The notes: generated by a model not told the origin, from the letters alone. A stretch of DNA of 64,000 nt from Chanos chanos (GCF_902362185.1 NC_044496.1:52573136-52637135); one strand, 5' to 3'; shown: positions 1 through 12,984, numbered from the stretch's first letter. Numbers and translations are program-made.

Positions 1-881
1 CAGAGTCTTTAAAATGTGTAAAATTCGTTGACAAGACCTTATGGTGTCTTGCTGTCTTTGAGTCAATGTGCCGTTGTGGACAGTGTTTGAGCTGTTATAA
101 CTCAGTGTAGAGTTTGTATTAATACTAGCTACGACAAAAGTTATTTGGCAATGAAGAACGTTAACATGATTTTACTACAAAAGGGGTCTTGTTTACCTTA
201 TACTCAAAAAATGTTAAGTCAGTGAAATACATATTTTGTCTGAATAGAAAGTTTAGATTTTGCTCATATCAACTATTCAGTGATACATTAATATAAAGGC
301 AGTGAAACAAAAAAATTGTGACATTGAATATTTCTGTGGTGCCAACCCTGCCTTTTAATGATTCCCATCATATTTAAGGCCTTTGTGTTTTTCTGTTGTT
401 TAAGAAAATAGCCACTAGGTGGTGATGTGGGCACCGTCGTGTGTATTACTAGGAAAATGGTGACATTCTTATCACATAAAATAAGCATTTTAGAATAGAA
501 TACAGTAGCATACAACAGAACGAAAGCAACCAAAATGCATAGACGAGTATTCTCATCAATATTCATCAGAAGCCCTTCCCAAAAGATGCTTCAGTGTTTT
601 TACCGGCATGTCTCATGACTCACAGTATGACGAGGTCTGCTCTTAACTCATTTTTTATTTGTGGGAAATAATGTTGTTTACATCACCTCATACAATCGGA
701 AGGACAACACTGGGATGAGATAGGGGGCAATTCCCGTTCTAGAGTCAGTTCTTTGAGCTCAATTCTAATTCAAATCATGACTCAGGGTCTTACTCTCCCA
801 CGAAGTCACCCTCCCAGACCTAGAGGTTTAGCCCTCCCCCCCCAGCCAAGCAGCTGTCACAGACACACACACATGTGCAAG

Positions 882-925
<44 letters not shown>

Positions 926-1240
926 ATTTGCACTGCTATTAAGTAACACCACCATCACTGCCTGTGGCTGCCCAATACCCAAAAGCACATACCTTTTTAC
1001 CCAGCCATTGATTTGTTATAGTTCATGTTTGATCATGAATCATGGGCTGTGCTGAATAGCATGAGGCTAACTCCCTGACTTTTCATTTTACAAAGGCTCA
1101 AACCCTCTATTCCATCTAAGGCATGAATATTAACTAGAGATAGGAAAAGGAGGGGGATGGGGTGGACATATCGCTCTTTTTCTCTCTCTCTCTCTCTCTC
1201 CCCCCCTCTCTCTCTCTCTCTCGCTCTCTCTCTCTCTCAT
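1..1240. other. intergenic, left edge
   Basis: No coding exon is recognised here. The stretch holds a CA microsatellite at about 889-924 and a CT-rich tract at about 1181-1238, just before the thymosin leader exon. A CArG-like decamer lies at 1112-1121 with one off-consensus base. The open frames present are short and run through low-complexity sequence. Confidence 0.5.
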
Positions 1241-1244
1241 AAGT

Positions 1245-1362
1245 CCACGCCCTTGTGGAGACACAGACGCACAGACACTAGAAGACGCAGCCTGGGAAAC
1301 AGCAGACAGACAAGAACTACCTTTCTCTCTGCCTGTGGACACAGCCCCATTGAGACCCTACG
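1245..1362 (+). other. probable non-coding first exon of thymosin beta
   Basis: A non-repetitive stretch after the CT tract ends in a good splice donor (GTAAGC at 1363). The next recognised acceptor is at 2323-2324, five bases before the thymosin ATG. Beta-thymosin genes usually have an untranslated first exon followed by two coding exons, and this fits. The start of the exon (transcription start) is a guess. No clear TATA box is seen. Confidence 0.45.
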
Positions 1363-2320
1363 GTAAGCAATTCTCTCCTTCATTCTCCCCTCAGACAGAG
1401 CGTGAGTAAAACAGCAACATTACCTGTGAACTTGGGCTTCGGTCGCATAGAAAAATATATTACTCAAAAGGGCTAAACGTGTGCAGTAACGGAAGAATGC
1501 AGAGACGGATTGATGGATGAATGAATGGCTGGATGGATGGGAATGATAAGACTGTATGTATGAACACGGTTGGGAAGAAGCAGACAGGATTAGCTATCTA
1601 ATTTCTTCACCACCGAAGGCAGCCGCTGCAGTCAGGCATGCGGGAGAAGAGAGAGGAGCAAAAGAGCCAGAGGAGAGGGGGGGAAAGGGGTAGCAAGACC
1701 GGGAGGAGGAGAGGGAGGGGGTTGCCTGCAATGGGATGAATGAGACAGCAAGGAGAGAACAAAGAGCGGGACCCCAGGACGGAGGGAAAGACAGACTTGG
1801 AGACAAAGAAGGCTTATTTGAAACATGTAATGTAGGAATCATTGTAACATGTACGTGTAAGAAGATGGGGGGGGGGGGGAAGAAGGGGTGGGTGAGGAGG
1901 AGGAGGAAGGGGAAGAAGATCATAAAGAAGTCATGGAGGATGGCCGCTAAAGCCCACACACGTGTGCTCTGCCTTCATCACACATGCATGCAGAGAAAGA
2001 ACATGGCACTCCCCATTAAGGCATTTCAGCTGTCTCGCCTATACCACCACATAGACCTCCATCTGCAATACACACCCTCAGTGGCTTTCCACTTTCAAAT
2101 TAGGACAAATTATCTTCTTCTTTTTTTTTAATGTATTTTATGATATTGTGATGATATGTAAATACAGTACGGTTATATTTAAAAAAAAGGAACCAAAAAA
2201 AAAAAAAAAAAGACTGATTCATTTGTGATATCATTTTTATGAGACAAAGCAAGGTCAAGTTTCAGTGGCAGTTTTTTTTTATCTTTCTTTCTTTTTTTCT
2301 TTTTTTTTTTTTTTTTTTGA

Positions 2321-2989
<669 letters not shown>

Positions 2990-3264
2990 TGGGCAAGAAG
3001 AGAGGAAGACTGAGCACAAGACATGTTCCTGTGATGGCACTTTGAGTTGATTGCTATTAAATTTCCTGTTTCAGTTTACCGGGTGCTATTGTGCCATGTG
3101 ATGCATGGTAACCATGGTGATGGGAGACACTGGGGCCTATGATTAGGAGAACGAGGCAGGGGGGGCATCAAACAACAGGGTTTAAAAAAAGAAAAAGATT
3201 GTTTACCAAATTCAGTTCACTGCACTATTGCATTTATGGGTTTTTTTTTAACTTCTACTCATGA

Positions 3265-3270
3265 AATAAA
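3265..3270 (+). terminator. polyadenylation signal of thymosin beta
   Basis: Canonical AATAAA about 275 bases after the thymosin stop codon. It gives a short 3' UTR, as expected for this gene family. Confidence 0.6.
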
Positions 3271-3289
3271 GACAAAGATGGACAAAATG

Positions 3290-4133
3290 TACGATTTCAC
3301 GTGATTTACTGTATCTAAATGCAATATGTTTTCTTAAAGAAATTTAAGTTACGCAAAAAAGCAACTGCTGAATTACTGTTTGAAGACATCAGTTTAAGAT
3401 AAATTCACTAACCGGTAGCAACGTAACCATTTCATATGCCCCCTATGATTTTAGAAAGCACACTTGGGATTTTAGGCACTCTGGAAACATCTGTCTTGCA
3501 GAGTTTCTGAGACAAGCCCAGTGACAGCCAACAGCTCAATTAGTCTGTGTAAATTTAAACACACACAGCAATGCTGACAGTAGCCCATGGCAACACAAAA
3601 TGGAAAGAGATGAGTAGTTCATACATGTTTCACGCTTACATAACGTCAAGATGGTAGATGTTCATATTTTCACATGAGTAGCCTTCAGATTTAACAGGTT
3701 GTTAAAAACTAAGGTAATCTACTTTAAAACATTTTCATTTTTCACCTGAGGATCATCCTGTCGGGAATGACGATTTCAAATTCTAGTTCAGTATGACCAA
3801 TATCGTGATTGTCTAAAGTTGTTTTAGTACCTTTCACTTCCAGTTGGTGTATTTTAAACATGCATTCATCAGTTGAATATTAAATAAAAATACGATCAGA
3901 GACAAAACATTTGACAGGTTTACAATTCAATGTACATACCTCTTTGGCAACTGGGTTGTGCTAGGTGAAAAATATGAAGTTGTTCAAAACTTTTTACATA
4001 AATATTTAACTACAAATTTATGTTATAAATTTATGCTTATGTATAAACCTATTGTGATACTACATATAACCTAGAAAGACAAGGGTTTTTTTTTTAAGTC
4101 CTTGTTTCTATTGCTTCTAAACTATATCATAAA

Positions 4134-4168
<35 letters not shown>

Positions 4169-4373
4169 GTATGTGTGTGTGTGTATATATATATATATCA
4201 ACAGATGTTTGATACATCTTCTATCACACAACTTTGGGGACATCATCAGTAATACAACCTGGGGTTGTGCATGTTTTAAGTCTCTCAGGGATCACACAGT
4301 CGGTGCAAAACCTGCAGTGCAAAACTCTGGACAAAACCTGCAGAGAGTGTCAAAATAGAAACAACCATTTAAA

Positions 4374-4418
<45 letters not shown>

Positions 4419-7400
4419 TGTTTAATCCTCTTCTACCTAACACTTGGAGACTTGGTGTAATTATACATGAGGAATGTATTAAAAGTATCTCAAGTGTAAA
4501 CCCTCCGCAATTTTACACCAGAGGGGGTTGAGTGAGGCCTCCAAAAAAACTTGTTGCTTTTTGACCTCATCAGATGATCAGAATCTTGTTTCTGTTGATG
4601 ACATGTGTGCAGATATCTAGTAACTGGTATCTAACAGGATTTAATAACACAACAGACGGAATTATGCACCCGTGCGCTATACTGTTTAATTCATATCAAG
4701 TCCTGCAGAACACCTCTCGGAGGATTTACCGTACATTTTGCATCCACTGTACAGTGTAAACTTCGGCATACCATGTCACCAGAGGGTGGCAGCACTGTGT
4801 CGAGCCAACGGCACAACAAAATCCCAACCAAAGTCACTCACACCTAGTCCTTAATAATACCGTACTAATGCCATATTTGCTGTCCTTAAAAATGGAGCTT
4901 AAATCCTTTCACGTCATACAACAGAGTAAATAAAAATACTCCAGACCTGATAAATTAAAGTAATATCTGTCTGTTATCGTTCTCCACATTGCTTAGAAGA
5001 CAGTTTTTCACTATCCAACATTGGAGTAAATTTAAGGATTTATGGAAGAATAAGTGAGCGACCGAAAAGTCTGCCAAACACTGATAATGATACCATAGGG
5101 TTCTCGCTGAATTACCCATTGATTATACGACAGGCAACTAGACTCATCTGTCAGACCGTAATTCTGTCACTAACACTTGCTAATCAGATGCATGAAGGCC
5201 CGCCCATGTTTGCCTTTGAACTCTGAACCATAGCATCGTTGTTGTCGATGCGCACGGCAGCGCTGGCGTCAGTATTCCTGTCACCCCTGTACCTCGATGT
5301 CTGGCATACACCGATCACAAAGCGCTGTCAATTTGCCTTGCTTTATCGGTTTTTATTACATCATTTATCTGCCTTTGCGCTCATTGTGCATTTAGTCGTA
5401 AACTGTCGTTCCGGACACTAAAGACACGCTTAATGAGAGCGATATGTCCGTCTAAGTCATTTAAATAAAACAGACTTGGTTTAACATACGTTTGTTTAAA
5501 CAAACATGTCCACCCCAAGAGATGTTGCTTATTTGAGCCGTTACGTCCACAGTACACTATGGACAGTGAATTCCCATGCTCAAGACTGAATAAGCGCTTA
5601 TTCCGATAATGAACTGCTATTGTATCTTTTTCCCCAATTCCCCAATTACACAAACGCTGACAGAGGTCAATCAACTGCACCTGAGTGTCAGAGAATGGTT
5701 CTTCAAAATGGAATACCTTGTTGACAAGGTAAGCCTCTGAGAACATTCCCCCACACTTTTTACAACACGTTTTGTCTTTTTTTTTTTTTCTTTTGCAATG
5801 AGTTTATGGTTATTACCAGTTTGCCAGTGGTTTGCACAGCACAATGTCATTCTTATTCTATTTAGGAGAAACTGTTTTGGGATAGTGTAAATTTAGAAGT
5901 TTAAAAGGTGACGGAAGGTGAAGCACTGTTGTTTTGTTTTGTTTTTATCATGAGCCAATAAAACCGTTCAAAAATTATGCTTACAGCTGCGCGCTTGCTA
6001 CACAATGATTTTGTGAGCTGTAAAGGCATCAAAGATTACTTAATTGGTCTTTATTTTTTGACAAGTAGGTGTGGGAGTTTAGGTTTCAGGCACAGTAAAA
6101 ACCTGATGTTGCACATATCCAATTAGTGGGGATTATCCTCACTTGCGCGTCCCACCATTGTCCCTGCGCGAGCACCGACGGTTAAACCTCGAGGACCTCG
6201 AGCACTTGGCCATTGTCTTACCATTAAATAAAGGGATTTTGAGTGGCTGACGATTTGATTCGAAATTCGGCTGTGTAAATGTGTGGTTTCAACAATTAAT
6301 CTATCCATGAGCATATGAGATCATTTACATTGAGCAAGCTAAGATTTAATTGAAAGACATCGAAAGCAATTAAGTGATAACTTTATTATGTTGTGATTAT
6401 TCTATTTTTCACTGGTTTACACTCAGAATACATCTCTGGAGCCTGATCCCCGATTAACGACCGCTCAGAGTTCAGGTGCATTTAGTCCCCAACTACTACT
6501 TACAATTTTCAAATTTTGAGGACAGTCCTTCCAACATTAATCAAGTCAGGTCTCGGCTATGGAAAAACATGATTAGACAAGACGTATTTCATGATACTGT
6601 GTGCGGCACTGTCCCGCGTGGTAGAAGCACTCCCCTGATTAAGACGTAGGGCTACAGAAACTCCCACAAAAAAAGTTTCCTGCGCTACTTCGAAAAAGGA
6701 TTCTTAAGAAGACGAAAAGTTAACTACTGAATGCCAGTATTGGTGACTTGATAAACTGACATTTAGGCTGTTCACTGCGTGAATTCCAGACCATTTTTAC
6801 AAACGATTCCTTCCCAGTGCACGGTGTGTTATTCTATTAACACAACAGTGTCAAGCTGTGGATGTGTGACCCGTTATTTGCATGACTCTTAGCGTACAAT
6901 GTTGAATGATTTTATGGCTTTACATTGCTGTCGCCCTTCAATTTTACTATTATTTCCCACCTAAAAAATCCCAATTGTGCAGTTGTGGCCAACATACATA
7001 GACTCATATATAAATGAGATATCAGTATTGTACGCTGACGTGAATCGGTAAAAAAAAAAAAAAAAAACTTTCCAGATGCATCCATTCTGAATACACTAAC
7101 AACTGGAAAGACAAAGGGATGCAAATAAGGAATGCGAACACCACAAAATGCACGACCTAACATTCAGCATAGTGTATTTGGACTACACAATACACTACAC
7201 AACACTTCCATTACACACCTGAATGCACAGTCATTAATTGGACAATTTGAGTGTGTACTGGATGAATGTGAATGTACACTGAACACCAAGTTGTTTATTA
7301 TTCAAAACAGGCTGTATATTGTCGCAGGTTACGTAGACATTATCCCATGTCACTGATAAAGAAGAAATAACTACTACAGAAAACATTTTGTCGATATTTA

Positions 7401-7480
7401 TTATTATAGCGTGGGAAAATATAACACGAATAACGCATGGGAAAGGGGGAAAGAATGAGGGGCTATTAAAAGTGTTAGTG
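3290..7480. other. intergenic between thymosin beta and wnt8a
   Basis: No coding exon is recognised. The sequence is AT-rich with two compound microsatellites (4137-4198 and 4377-4414). A minus-strand open frame of 121 codons at 5381-5746 has no recognisable motif and no flanking splice logic. The stretch about 5160-5420 is less AT-rich and non-repetitive, contains a CTTTGAA (TCF-type) word near 5214-5220, and could hold wnt8a regulatory sequence. That is only a guess from position. Confidence 0.5.
4137..4198. repeat. compound CT / TG / TA microsatellite
   Basis: (CT)n runs at about 4137-4166, then TG repeats, then (TA)n to 4198. A second pure (TA)n tract of about 38 bases lies at 4377-4414. 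Confidence 0.9.
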
Positions 7481-7640
7481 CTTTGAAGTGCAGTTGTATG
7501 CTGGCGTTACATGTCCGTATAACACGACGTCCAATGACCGCCTCTCGTTTTTTCACAACGAAATGTCAAAGGTGAAAAAAACGTGTCACTCAAAGTTGGC
7601 GACAGGTATAAATGCCGCGACCGTCCAACGGATTAGCCAG
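7481..7640 (+). promoter_or_regulatory. wnt8a.1 core promoter with TATA box and TCF-like site
   Basis: TATAAA at 7607-7612 lies 127 bases before the wnt8a.1 ATG, placing transcription start near 7637-7645. A TCF/LEF-type word CTTTGAAG is at 7481-7488, 119 bases 5' of the TATA box. A GTGTCACT word lies near 7583-7590. The second wnt8a gene has the same arrangement at similar spacing, which argues that these words are kept by selection or by recent duplication. The transcription start itself is inferred. Confidence 0.5.
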
Positions 7641-7738
7641 AAGTCTCTGTCTCTTTCTCCTAACCCACATCTTAGTACCCACACCTTGGACCACTAAACC
7701 AGGCAACGACTGAAGAGCCAGAGGATAGACTCGCAGCG

Positions 7739-9534
7739 ATGGGCTCGTGCCAATTCCTTGCATCTTTGGTCCTGTTCATGTGCTGTCATGTACTCTCCTC
7801 ACGAGCATGGTAGTGGCCTACTCATCGAAATGATTAACTGGAATATTTTTTGTAATATTGTTCATGCTAATACTTGGATTGAGCAATCACTTACACCTTC
7901 TCTTTCTCTCTCCCTTTCTAGGTCAGTCAACAACTTCCTAATGACAGGACCCAAGGTAATTACTATAATATGCGTCTTCATGTCTAGTTATTTTATTTAA
8001 GGTACCATAATGTGGTTATTAACAAAGTTTGGTAAATGGACCGCTAATTGCGGTGTTCAGACAAATATATTATTTAGTTATCTGCAGTATTCTAATGTCT
8101 CCAATTGCTCATCGTTTTAGGCACATCTCACTTATACAAGCAGTGTCCAGATTGGTGCACAACGCGGCATAGAGGAATGTAAACATCAGTTCTCATGGGA
8201 CAGGTGGAACTGTCCGGAGAGCGCCCTACAATTATCAACACATAACGGGCTGCGAAGTGGTATGAATATATATGTATTTCATTAATTATATTTTCAGCCC
8301 TGCCAAGTTATGTTTTATGTTACACTTAATCTTATAGTAAACCTACGTTTTACTTAGTCCTTCATTCAAGTCCAACTCGAATATTTCTCTGCTTTAATGT
8401 GTGATCGACTGTATGTCACGATCTAATTGTAACTTTCCATTCCAGCGACAAGGGAGACAGCTTTTGTCCATGCCATAAGTGCAGCTGGAGTTATGTATAC
8501 CCTAACTAAGAACTGCAGTATGGGGAGCTTCGAGAACTGCGGCTGTGACGATTCAAAAACAGGCAAAATGGGTAAAGAAAATAAAATTGTAGTTAAGCAT
8601 AGACATATTACCTTTGCCTTGTAGTTGTTGTACGTGTGAAAAATAAAATAAAATAATAATACTGATTTTTTTTTCATGCCGTGTTCACAGGAGGTAGAGG
8701 TTGGATTTGGGGTGGTTGCAGCGACAATATTGATTTTGGGGAGAACATTTCCAAGCAGTTTGTAGATGCGTTGGAAAATGGTCACGATTCTCGCGCTGCA
8801 GTCAACTTGCACAACAATGAGGCTGGTCGACTCGTAAGTCTCGATTTACAATATTTAAATGTTTGTTGATTTCTGTATTTTTTACATCTGGAAATAAATA
8901 ACATTGAATTCCGTATTATATATATAGGCTGTGACACTGGATTAAAATATTGTACTGCTTTTGATTACAGGCGATCAGGTCAACGATGAAAAGATCTTGC
9001 AAATGTCATGGAGTCTCCGGGAGCTGCAGCATCCAGACCTGCTGGATGCAACTTTCAGACTTTCGCGACGTCGGAAATTATCTGAAAGTTAAACATGACC
9101 AGGCTCAAAAGTTGGAGATGGACAAAAGACGTATGAGGGCAGGGAACAGTGCAGACAACAGAGGGGCCATCTCGGACACTTTCAGCACCATCGCGCGCAC
9201 AGAGTTAATTTATATGGAAGATTCGCCTGATTACTGCGTGAAAAATCTTAGCCTTGGACTACATGGAACCGAGGGAAGAGAATGTCTGCAAAGTGGGAAG
9301 AACCTGTCCCAATGGGAAAAACGAAGCTGCAGAAGGCTATGCCATGATTGTGGTTTGAAAGTGGAGGAGAGGAGGACAGAGACAGTCAGCAGCTGCAACT
9401 GCAAGTTCCACTGGTGCTGCACAGTGAAGTGTGAGAAATGTACACAAGTTGTGACGAAATATTTTTGTGCCAAAAGAAACCGTAGCCGCAGGCCGCACAA
9501 CACGAGGCGAAAACAGCGCACACGAAACAGTTAA
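7739..9534 (+). CDS. wnt8a: Wnt8a, first tandem copy (secreted signalling glycoprotein)
   Basis: Six coding exons: 7739-7809, 7922-7955, 8121-8259, 8446-8571, 8691-8833 and 8971-9534. All phases close to give 358 residues, the usual Wnt8 length. The first exon is a hydrophobic signal peptide ending at the Trp that starts the mature [12 protein letters not shown] segment. Wnt hallmarks follow: [14 protein letters not shown], the glycine/cysteine block [29 protein letters not shown] (its first Ser is the known palmitoleate site of this family) and a cysteine-rich C-terminus including [10 protein letters not shown]. Wnt8a is secreted and binds Frizzled/LRP to stabilise beta-catenin. In fish embryos it ventralises and posteriorises the margin. 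In zebrafish this gene and the next copy can be made as one bicistronic transcript. Here each copy also has its own TATA box. Confidence 0.96.
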
Positions 9535-9582
9535 AATCATTGTCCGCTATATTAAATTGTGTAAAATGTACAGTAATAATTT

Positions 9583-9588
9583 AATAAA
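9583..9588 (+). terminator. polyadenylation signal between the two wnt8a copies
   Basis: AATAAA 49 bases after the wnt8a.1 stop codon. If used, it would make a monocistronic first message; if skipped, transcription would run on into the second copy. Confidence 0.5.
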
Positions 9589-10098
9589 TTTTTTATCTGA
9601 ATTGTATTTTACATTTGCGCCTAATACCTGAAACAGAATCGGGTTGTATACCATATAATGACCAGCAGTGGCCCACTTCACGCAAACTCGATGTCGAGTG
9701 AGCCTAAATGTTTTTCAGCACTGAATATGTTATATGCACTTCTTGTTTATTATACGAGTAACAACTTAATTTTGATAAGTGTTAGGTAATCCTCAAATTC
9801 TTTGAGTCCAAGTTAATTTGCCCACTACCTTGTTCTTGTTCACTTACACATGCATACTCACTCGACAGCGCACGAAGGGGTAGACAACATCATACAGCAG
9901 CCAGAATCAATGGAAACGGTTTTAAAGATATTATTAGAAGCATGTGGTTTAATTGTCATTCAAACATGTTCAGTGCTTTTTCAGATTTTTGTACTGAAAA
10001 CAACAAAATTAAACATTTTAATCCCGATTTGAGTATCTCTTCATTTAGCTAAAGTTTTTGTTTATTGATAATTATTCGTTGCGCAAATCCTCGTGGGA

Positions 10099-10310
10099 CA
10101 CCTGGAAGATCTCCTAGATCTTGGTGGTGTCACTTGCAGGGAGAGAATACGCTGTCGCGCACTCACGCTCTTTGAAGTTCACAGTGGGCGTTTCAGTGGC
10201 TTGATCCGCCGGTGTAGACCAATCGTTGAGGAGAAGCAAAAGCTGTGATCGCCGATTGACCTCAACAGGGGTGGTATAAATTTGTAGAAGGACGCTGACA
10301 CAGCTTATCA
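10099..10310 (+). promoter_or_regulatory. wnt8a.2 promoter: inverted T-box-like repeat, TCF-like site, TATA box
   Basis: TATAAA at 10275-10280 lies 73 bases before the ATG of the second copy. CTTTGAAG (TCF/LEF type) is at 10170-10177, 98 bases 5' of it. Further up, 10098-10130 forms an inverted repeat: perfect 7-base arms (10106-10112 and 10116-10122) around a 3-base loop, with imperfect flanks reading ACACC on one side and GGTGT on the other. Those flanks resemble paired T-box half-sites. T-box factors of the Brachyury/Tbx16 group are known activators of zebrafish wnt8a, so the match is suggestive but unproved. Confidence 0.45.
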
Positions 10311-10352
10311 GACCATTACATCTTCAGCGGAGGACAATTTTTCTTTACAAAG

Positions 10353-12008
10353 ATGGTCTTTTCCTTTCTTTGGCTCATCGTGTTCTTCATGTATCACAAA
10401 ACTCTTCCCGGACACTCCTGGTGAGGATGAACTGAGCTCAGTTTTCGTTTTCTATATGCAAAAATGTAATTGGAAATTTAATTTTAATCTATTGTTTTCC
10501 TCTTGTCCTTCATTTAGGGCTGTGAACAATTTCCTCATGACTGGACCAAAGGTGGGCTAAGTTTGAAGATTCGAATCCTTAACGAAAGACGCATTGCAAT
10601 ATTTTATATTTCCCAATATGTTCTACACATTTATCACGTTTAATAGATTATGGAAGACGACTGCTTATTTCCAACTAGAGGTCAAGCTAAGAATATGTTG
10701 ATTTTATTTATACTTTTAGGCTTATCTGACGTACGCCAGCAGCGTGCAAGTCGGCGCACAAAGTGGAATTGAAGAGTGCAAACATCAGTTTGCTTGGGAC
10801 AGGTGGAACTGCCCAGAGAGCGCGCTTCAACTGTCAACTCATAAAGGACTAAGAAGTGGTACATGTTCATTAACGATATAATTATAAAATTATTTAAAAT
10901 CGCTTATGATAGAGACGTAGACAGTTATATCAGTGCCTCTTTTTGTATTCACGTTGCAGCCACGAAAGAAACATCATTTGTCCACGCTATCAGTGCAGCT
11001 GGGGTCATGTACACCCTGACCAGAAATTGTAGCCTTGGAGATTTAGACAACTGCGGATGTGACAACTCGAGGAACGGCAAAATAGGTAGGAAAACTCTTA
11101 AATTAAAGTGGCAGTTTACATTTTTAGATGAAACATTAAAGGATACATTACTAGAGGCCTGCCAACTAATGAGATCATTTACCCTCAAAAAACAGGCGGT
11201 CGCGGCTGGCTCTGGGGAGGATGTAGCGACAACGTGGATTTTGGGGAAAAGATTTCCAAACTGTACGTTGATGCGCTCGAGACAGGACAAGATTCTAGAG
11301 CAGCTGTCAATCTTCATAACAACGAGGCTGGCAGACTCGTAAGTACAGATCTAAACCTGGAAATGTTTATAAGATCTGCCTGAGCAGATAAAAACTGACC
11401 GCAGTTTTAGTCTCGTTATTGATTCATTTAAATGATAAGCACATTTTGCTTTCTAGGCTGTCAAGGCGACTATGAAACGGATCTGTAGGTGTCATGGCAT
11501 GTCCGACAGCTGCACAATCCAGACATGCTGGATGCAACTCTCTGATTTCCGTGAGATCGGCAATTACTTGAAGATTAAGCACGACCAGGCGCAGAAATTG
11601 GAGTTCGACAAGAGAATGCGTGCAGGCAACAGTGCAGACAACCGAGGGGCTATTGCAGACACTTTCAACACTATTTCCCAGACAGAGCTCATATATCTGG
11701 AGGACTCCCCAGATTACTGCTCTAAGAACGTGACCCTGGGTCTCCATGGCACTGAGGGTAGAGAGTGCGTGCAGCACGGGGACAGTCTCTCGCAGTGGGA
11801 GAAACGGAGCTGCCGCAGGCTGTGCAATGAGTGTGGTTTACGGGTGGAAGAGAGGCGCACGGAGATGGTCAGTAGCTGCAACTGCAAATTTCACTGGTGC
11901 TGCAGGGTGAAGTGCGACAATTGCTCTCAAGTTACAGTGAAATATGTTTGTGCTAGAAGACAAGGTAGTAATGGTCATCACAGAAGACGGATTCGGGTGC
12001 CAAAATAA
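10353..12008 (+). CDS. wnt8a: Wnt8a, second tandem copy
   Basis: Six coding exons: 10353-10420, 10518-10551, 10720-10858, 10960-11085, 11196-11338 and 11457-12008, giving 353 residues. Exons 2-5 have exactly the same lengths as in the first copy (34, 139, 126 and 143 bases), so the pair arose by tandem duplication. A hydrophobic signal peptide precedes [12 protein letters not shown]. Wnt hallmarks are complete ([34 protein letters not shown]), with the cysteines in register. One oddity is that the lipid-acylation loop reads [16 protein letters not shown], with Asp after the acylated Ser where Wnts normally have Gly. Expected role: secreted canonical Wnt ligand sharing expression and function with the first copy. 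It corresponds to the second open reading frame of the zebrafish wnt8a locus. Confidence 0.95.
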
Positions 12009-12170
12009 CTGAACATAAAACTTGAAACTTAATGGTTAATGTAAACGTGACATTTATATGAGTCTTCCCTGTTGAAATATACTGACTGATCACTGCTCTC
12101 TGGCACTTTCCAATACAGTTTGTCATTTGTGTACAGACTAAAATTATATATTTAATTATTTGTTGATGTG

Positions 12171-12176
12171 AATAAA
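12171..12176 (+). terminator. polyadenylation signal of wnt8a.2
   Basis: AATAAA 163 bases after the stop codon of the second wnt8a copy, followed by an A-rich stretch. Confidence 0.55.
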
Positions 12177-12499
12177 TTAAAACGAAAAAAAAACTTCTTT
12201 GTTTTAATCATGCTGTCACTTTTATCAAATGTAACACAAGTCCATTGTTTCAGAAACTACTGGCTGTGAGATTGTGCTAGCCAGCGGTAGGCCTTCTTGT
12301 AAAGTCCTGGTTGACACGGGCCACAAACGTTGGGTGCTTTAGCGCCGCCCCGCGGACAAACACTTGACATCGCCTTAAGAGCGGCCCGTAGGAAAATATT
12401 CGGTCTGAGTTTGCCAAATTTTGTCAGATGCTCAGTGTTAGTATGTAGACAGGCCTACATTACAGGTCAAGTCCAAGGGCAGACATAGTTGGTAAAGTA

Positions 12500-12980
12500 C
12501 AAAATAGAAGAGTTGGCTATTTAAAGTCATGCAGAGAAAAAGAGAGGGTACGGTAAAACGTACACGGACACTACACTACAATTCGAATTGGGGTAATTGT
12601 TTCAATGAATACACGTAAGAGGATTATCTACATGTAACATTTATCACCTAGACCAGGGCGTTTCTACAACGCGGATTTACCTGTACTTTAATACGCAGAC
12701 AGCGCTGAAATGCGCTGTCAGTGCGTAGATCGGTCTCTTGCATAGATTAAGATCAACACTTAGCTGGATCAGTAGAAAACAGGAAAGTGGGCAACTTGAA
12801 ACCTCACAGAGAAAAATGCAGTAACGACATTTCGTACAATGGTAATACACTACGGTAGAATAAGTCCAGTCAATACACGTAAGGAGCCTACTTACGCATG
12901 TAATACTTGACACCTCGAGCACAGCCTTTCCCCTTAGTTTTACTTTGATATGCAGATAGCACTGAAAGAACGCTTAAGTA
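12500..12980. repeat. diverged direct duplication, two units about 280 bases apart
   Basis: Two blocks resemble each other in order: a segment with CAGAGAAAAA, a segment with AATACACGTAAG, a CAC-CT-GAGCA/GACCA segment, and a tail with ACTTTAATACGCAGACAGCGCTGAAA against ACTTTGATATGCAGATAGCACTGAAA. They lie at about 12500-12715 and 12775-12975. It looks like an old tandem duplication of an unnamed sequence. No coding potential is visible. Confidence 0.55.
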
Positions 12981-12984
12981 TTTT

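Noticed and set aside
5381-5746. 121-codon minus-strand open frame upstream of wnt8a
   Set aside because: No recognisable motif or domain, no signal of splicing or a start context, AT-rich surroundings. Its length is within chance for 64 kb.
8423-8812. Minus-strand open frame of 129 codons across wnt8a.1 exons, with a similar one at 10949-11317
   Set aside because: The two resemble each other only because they are antisense to the paralogous Wnt exons, whose codon bias leaves the reverse frame open.
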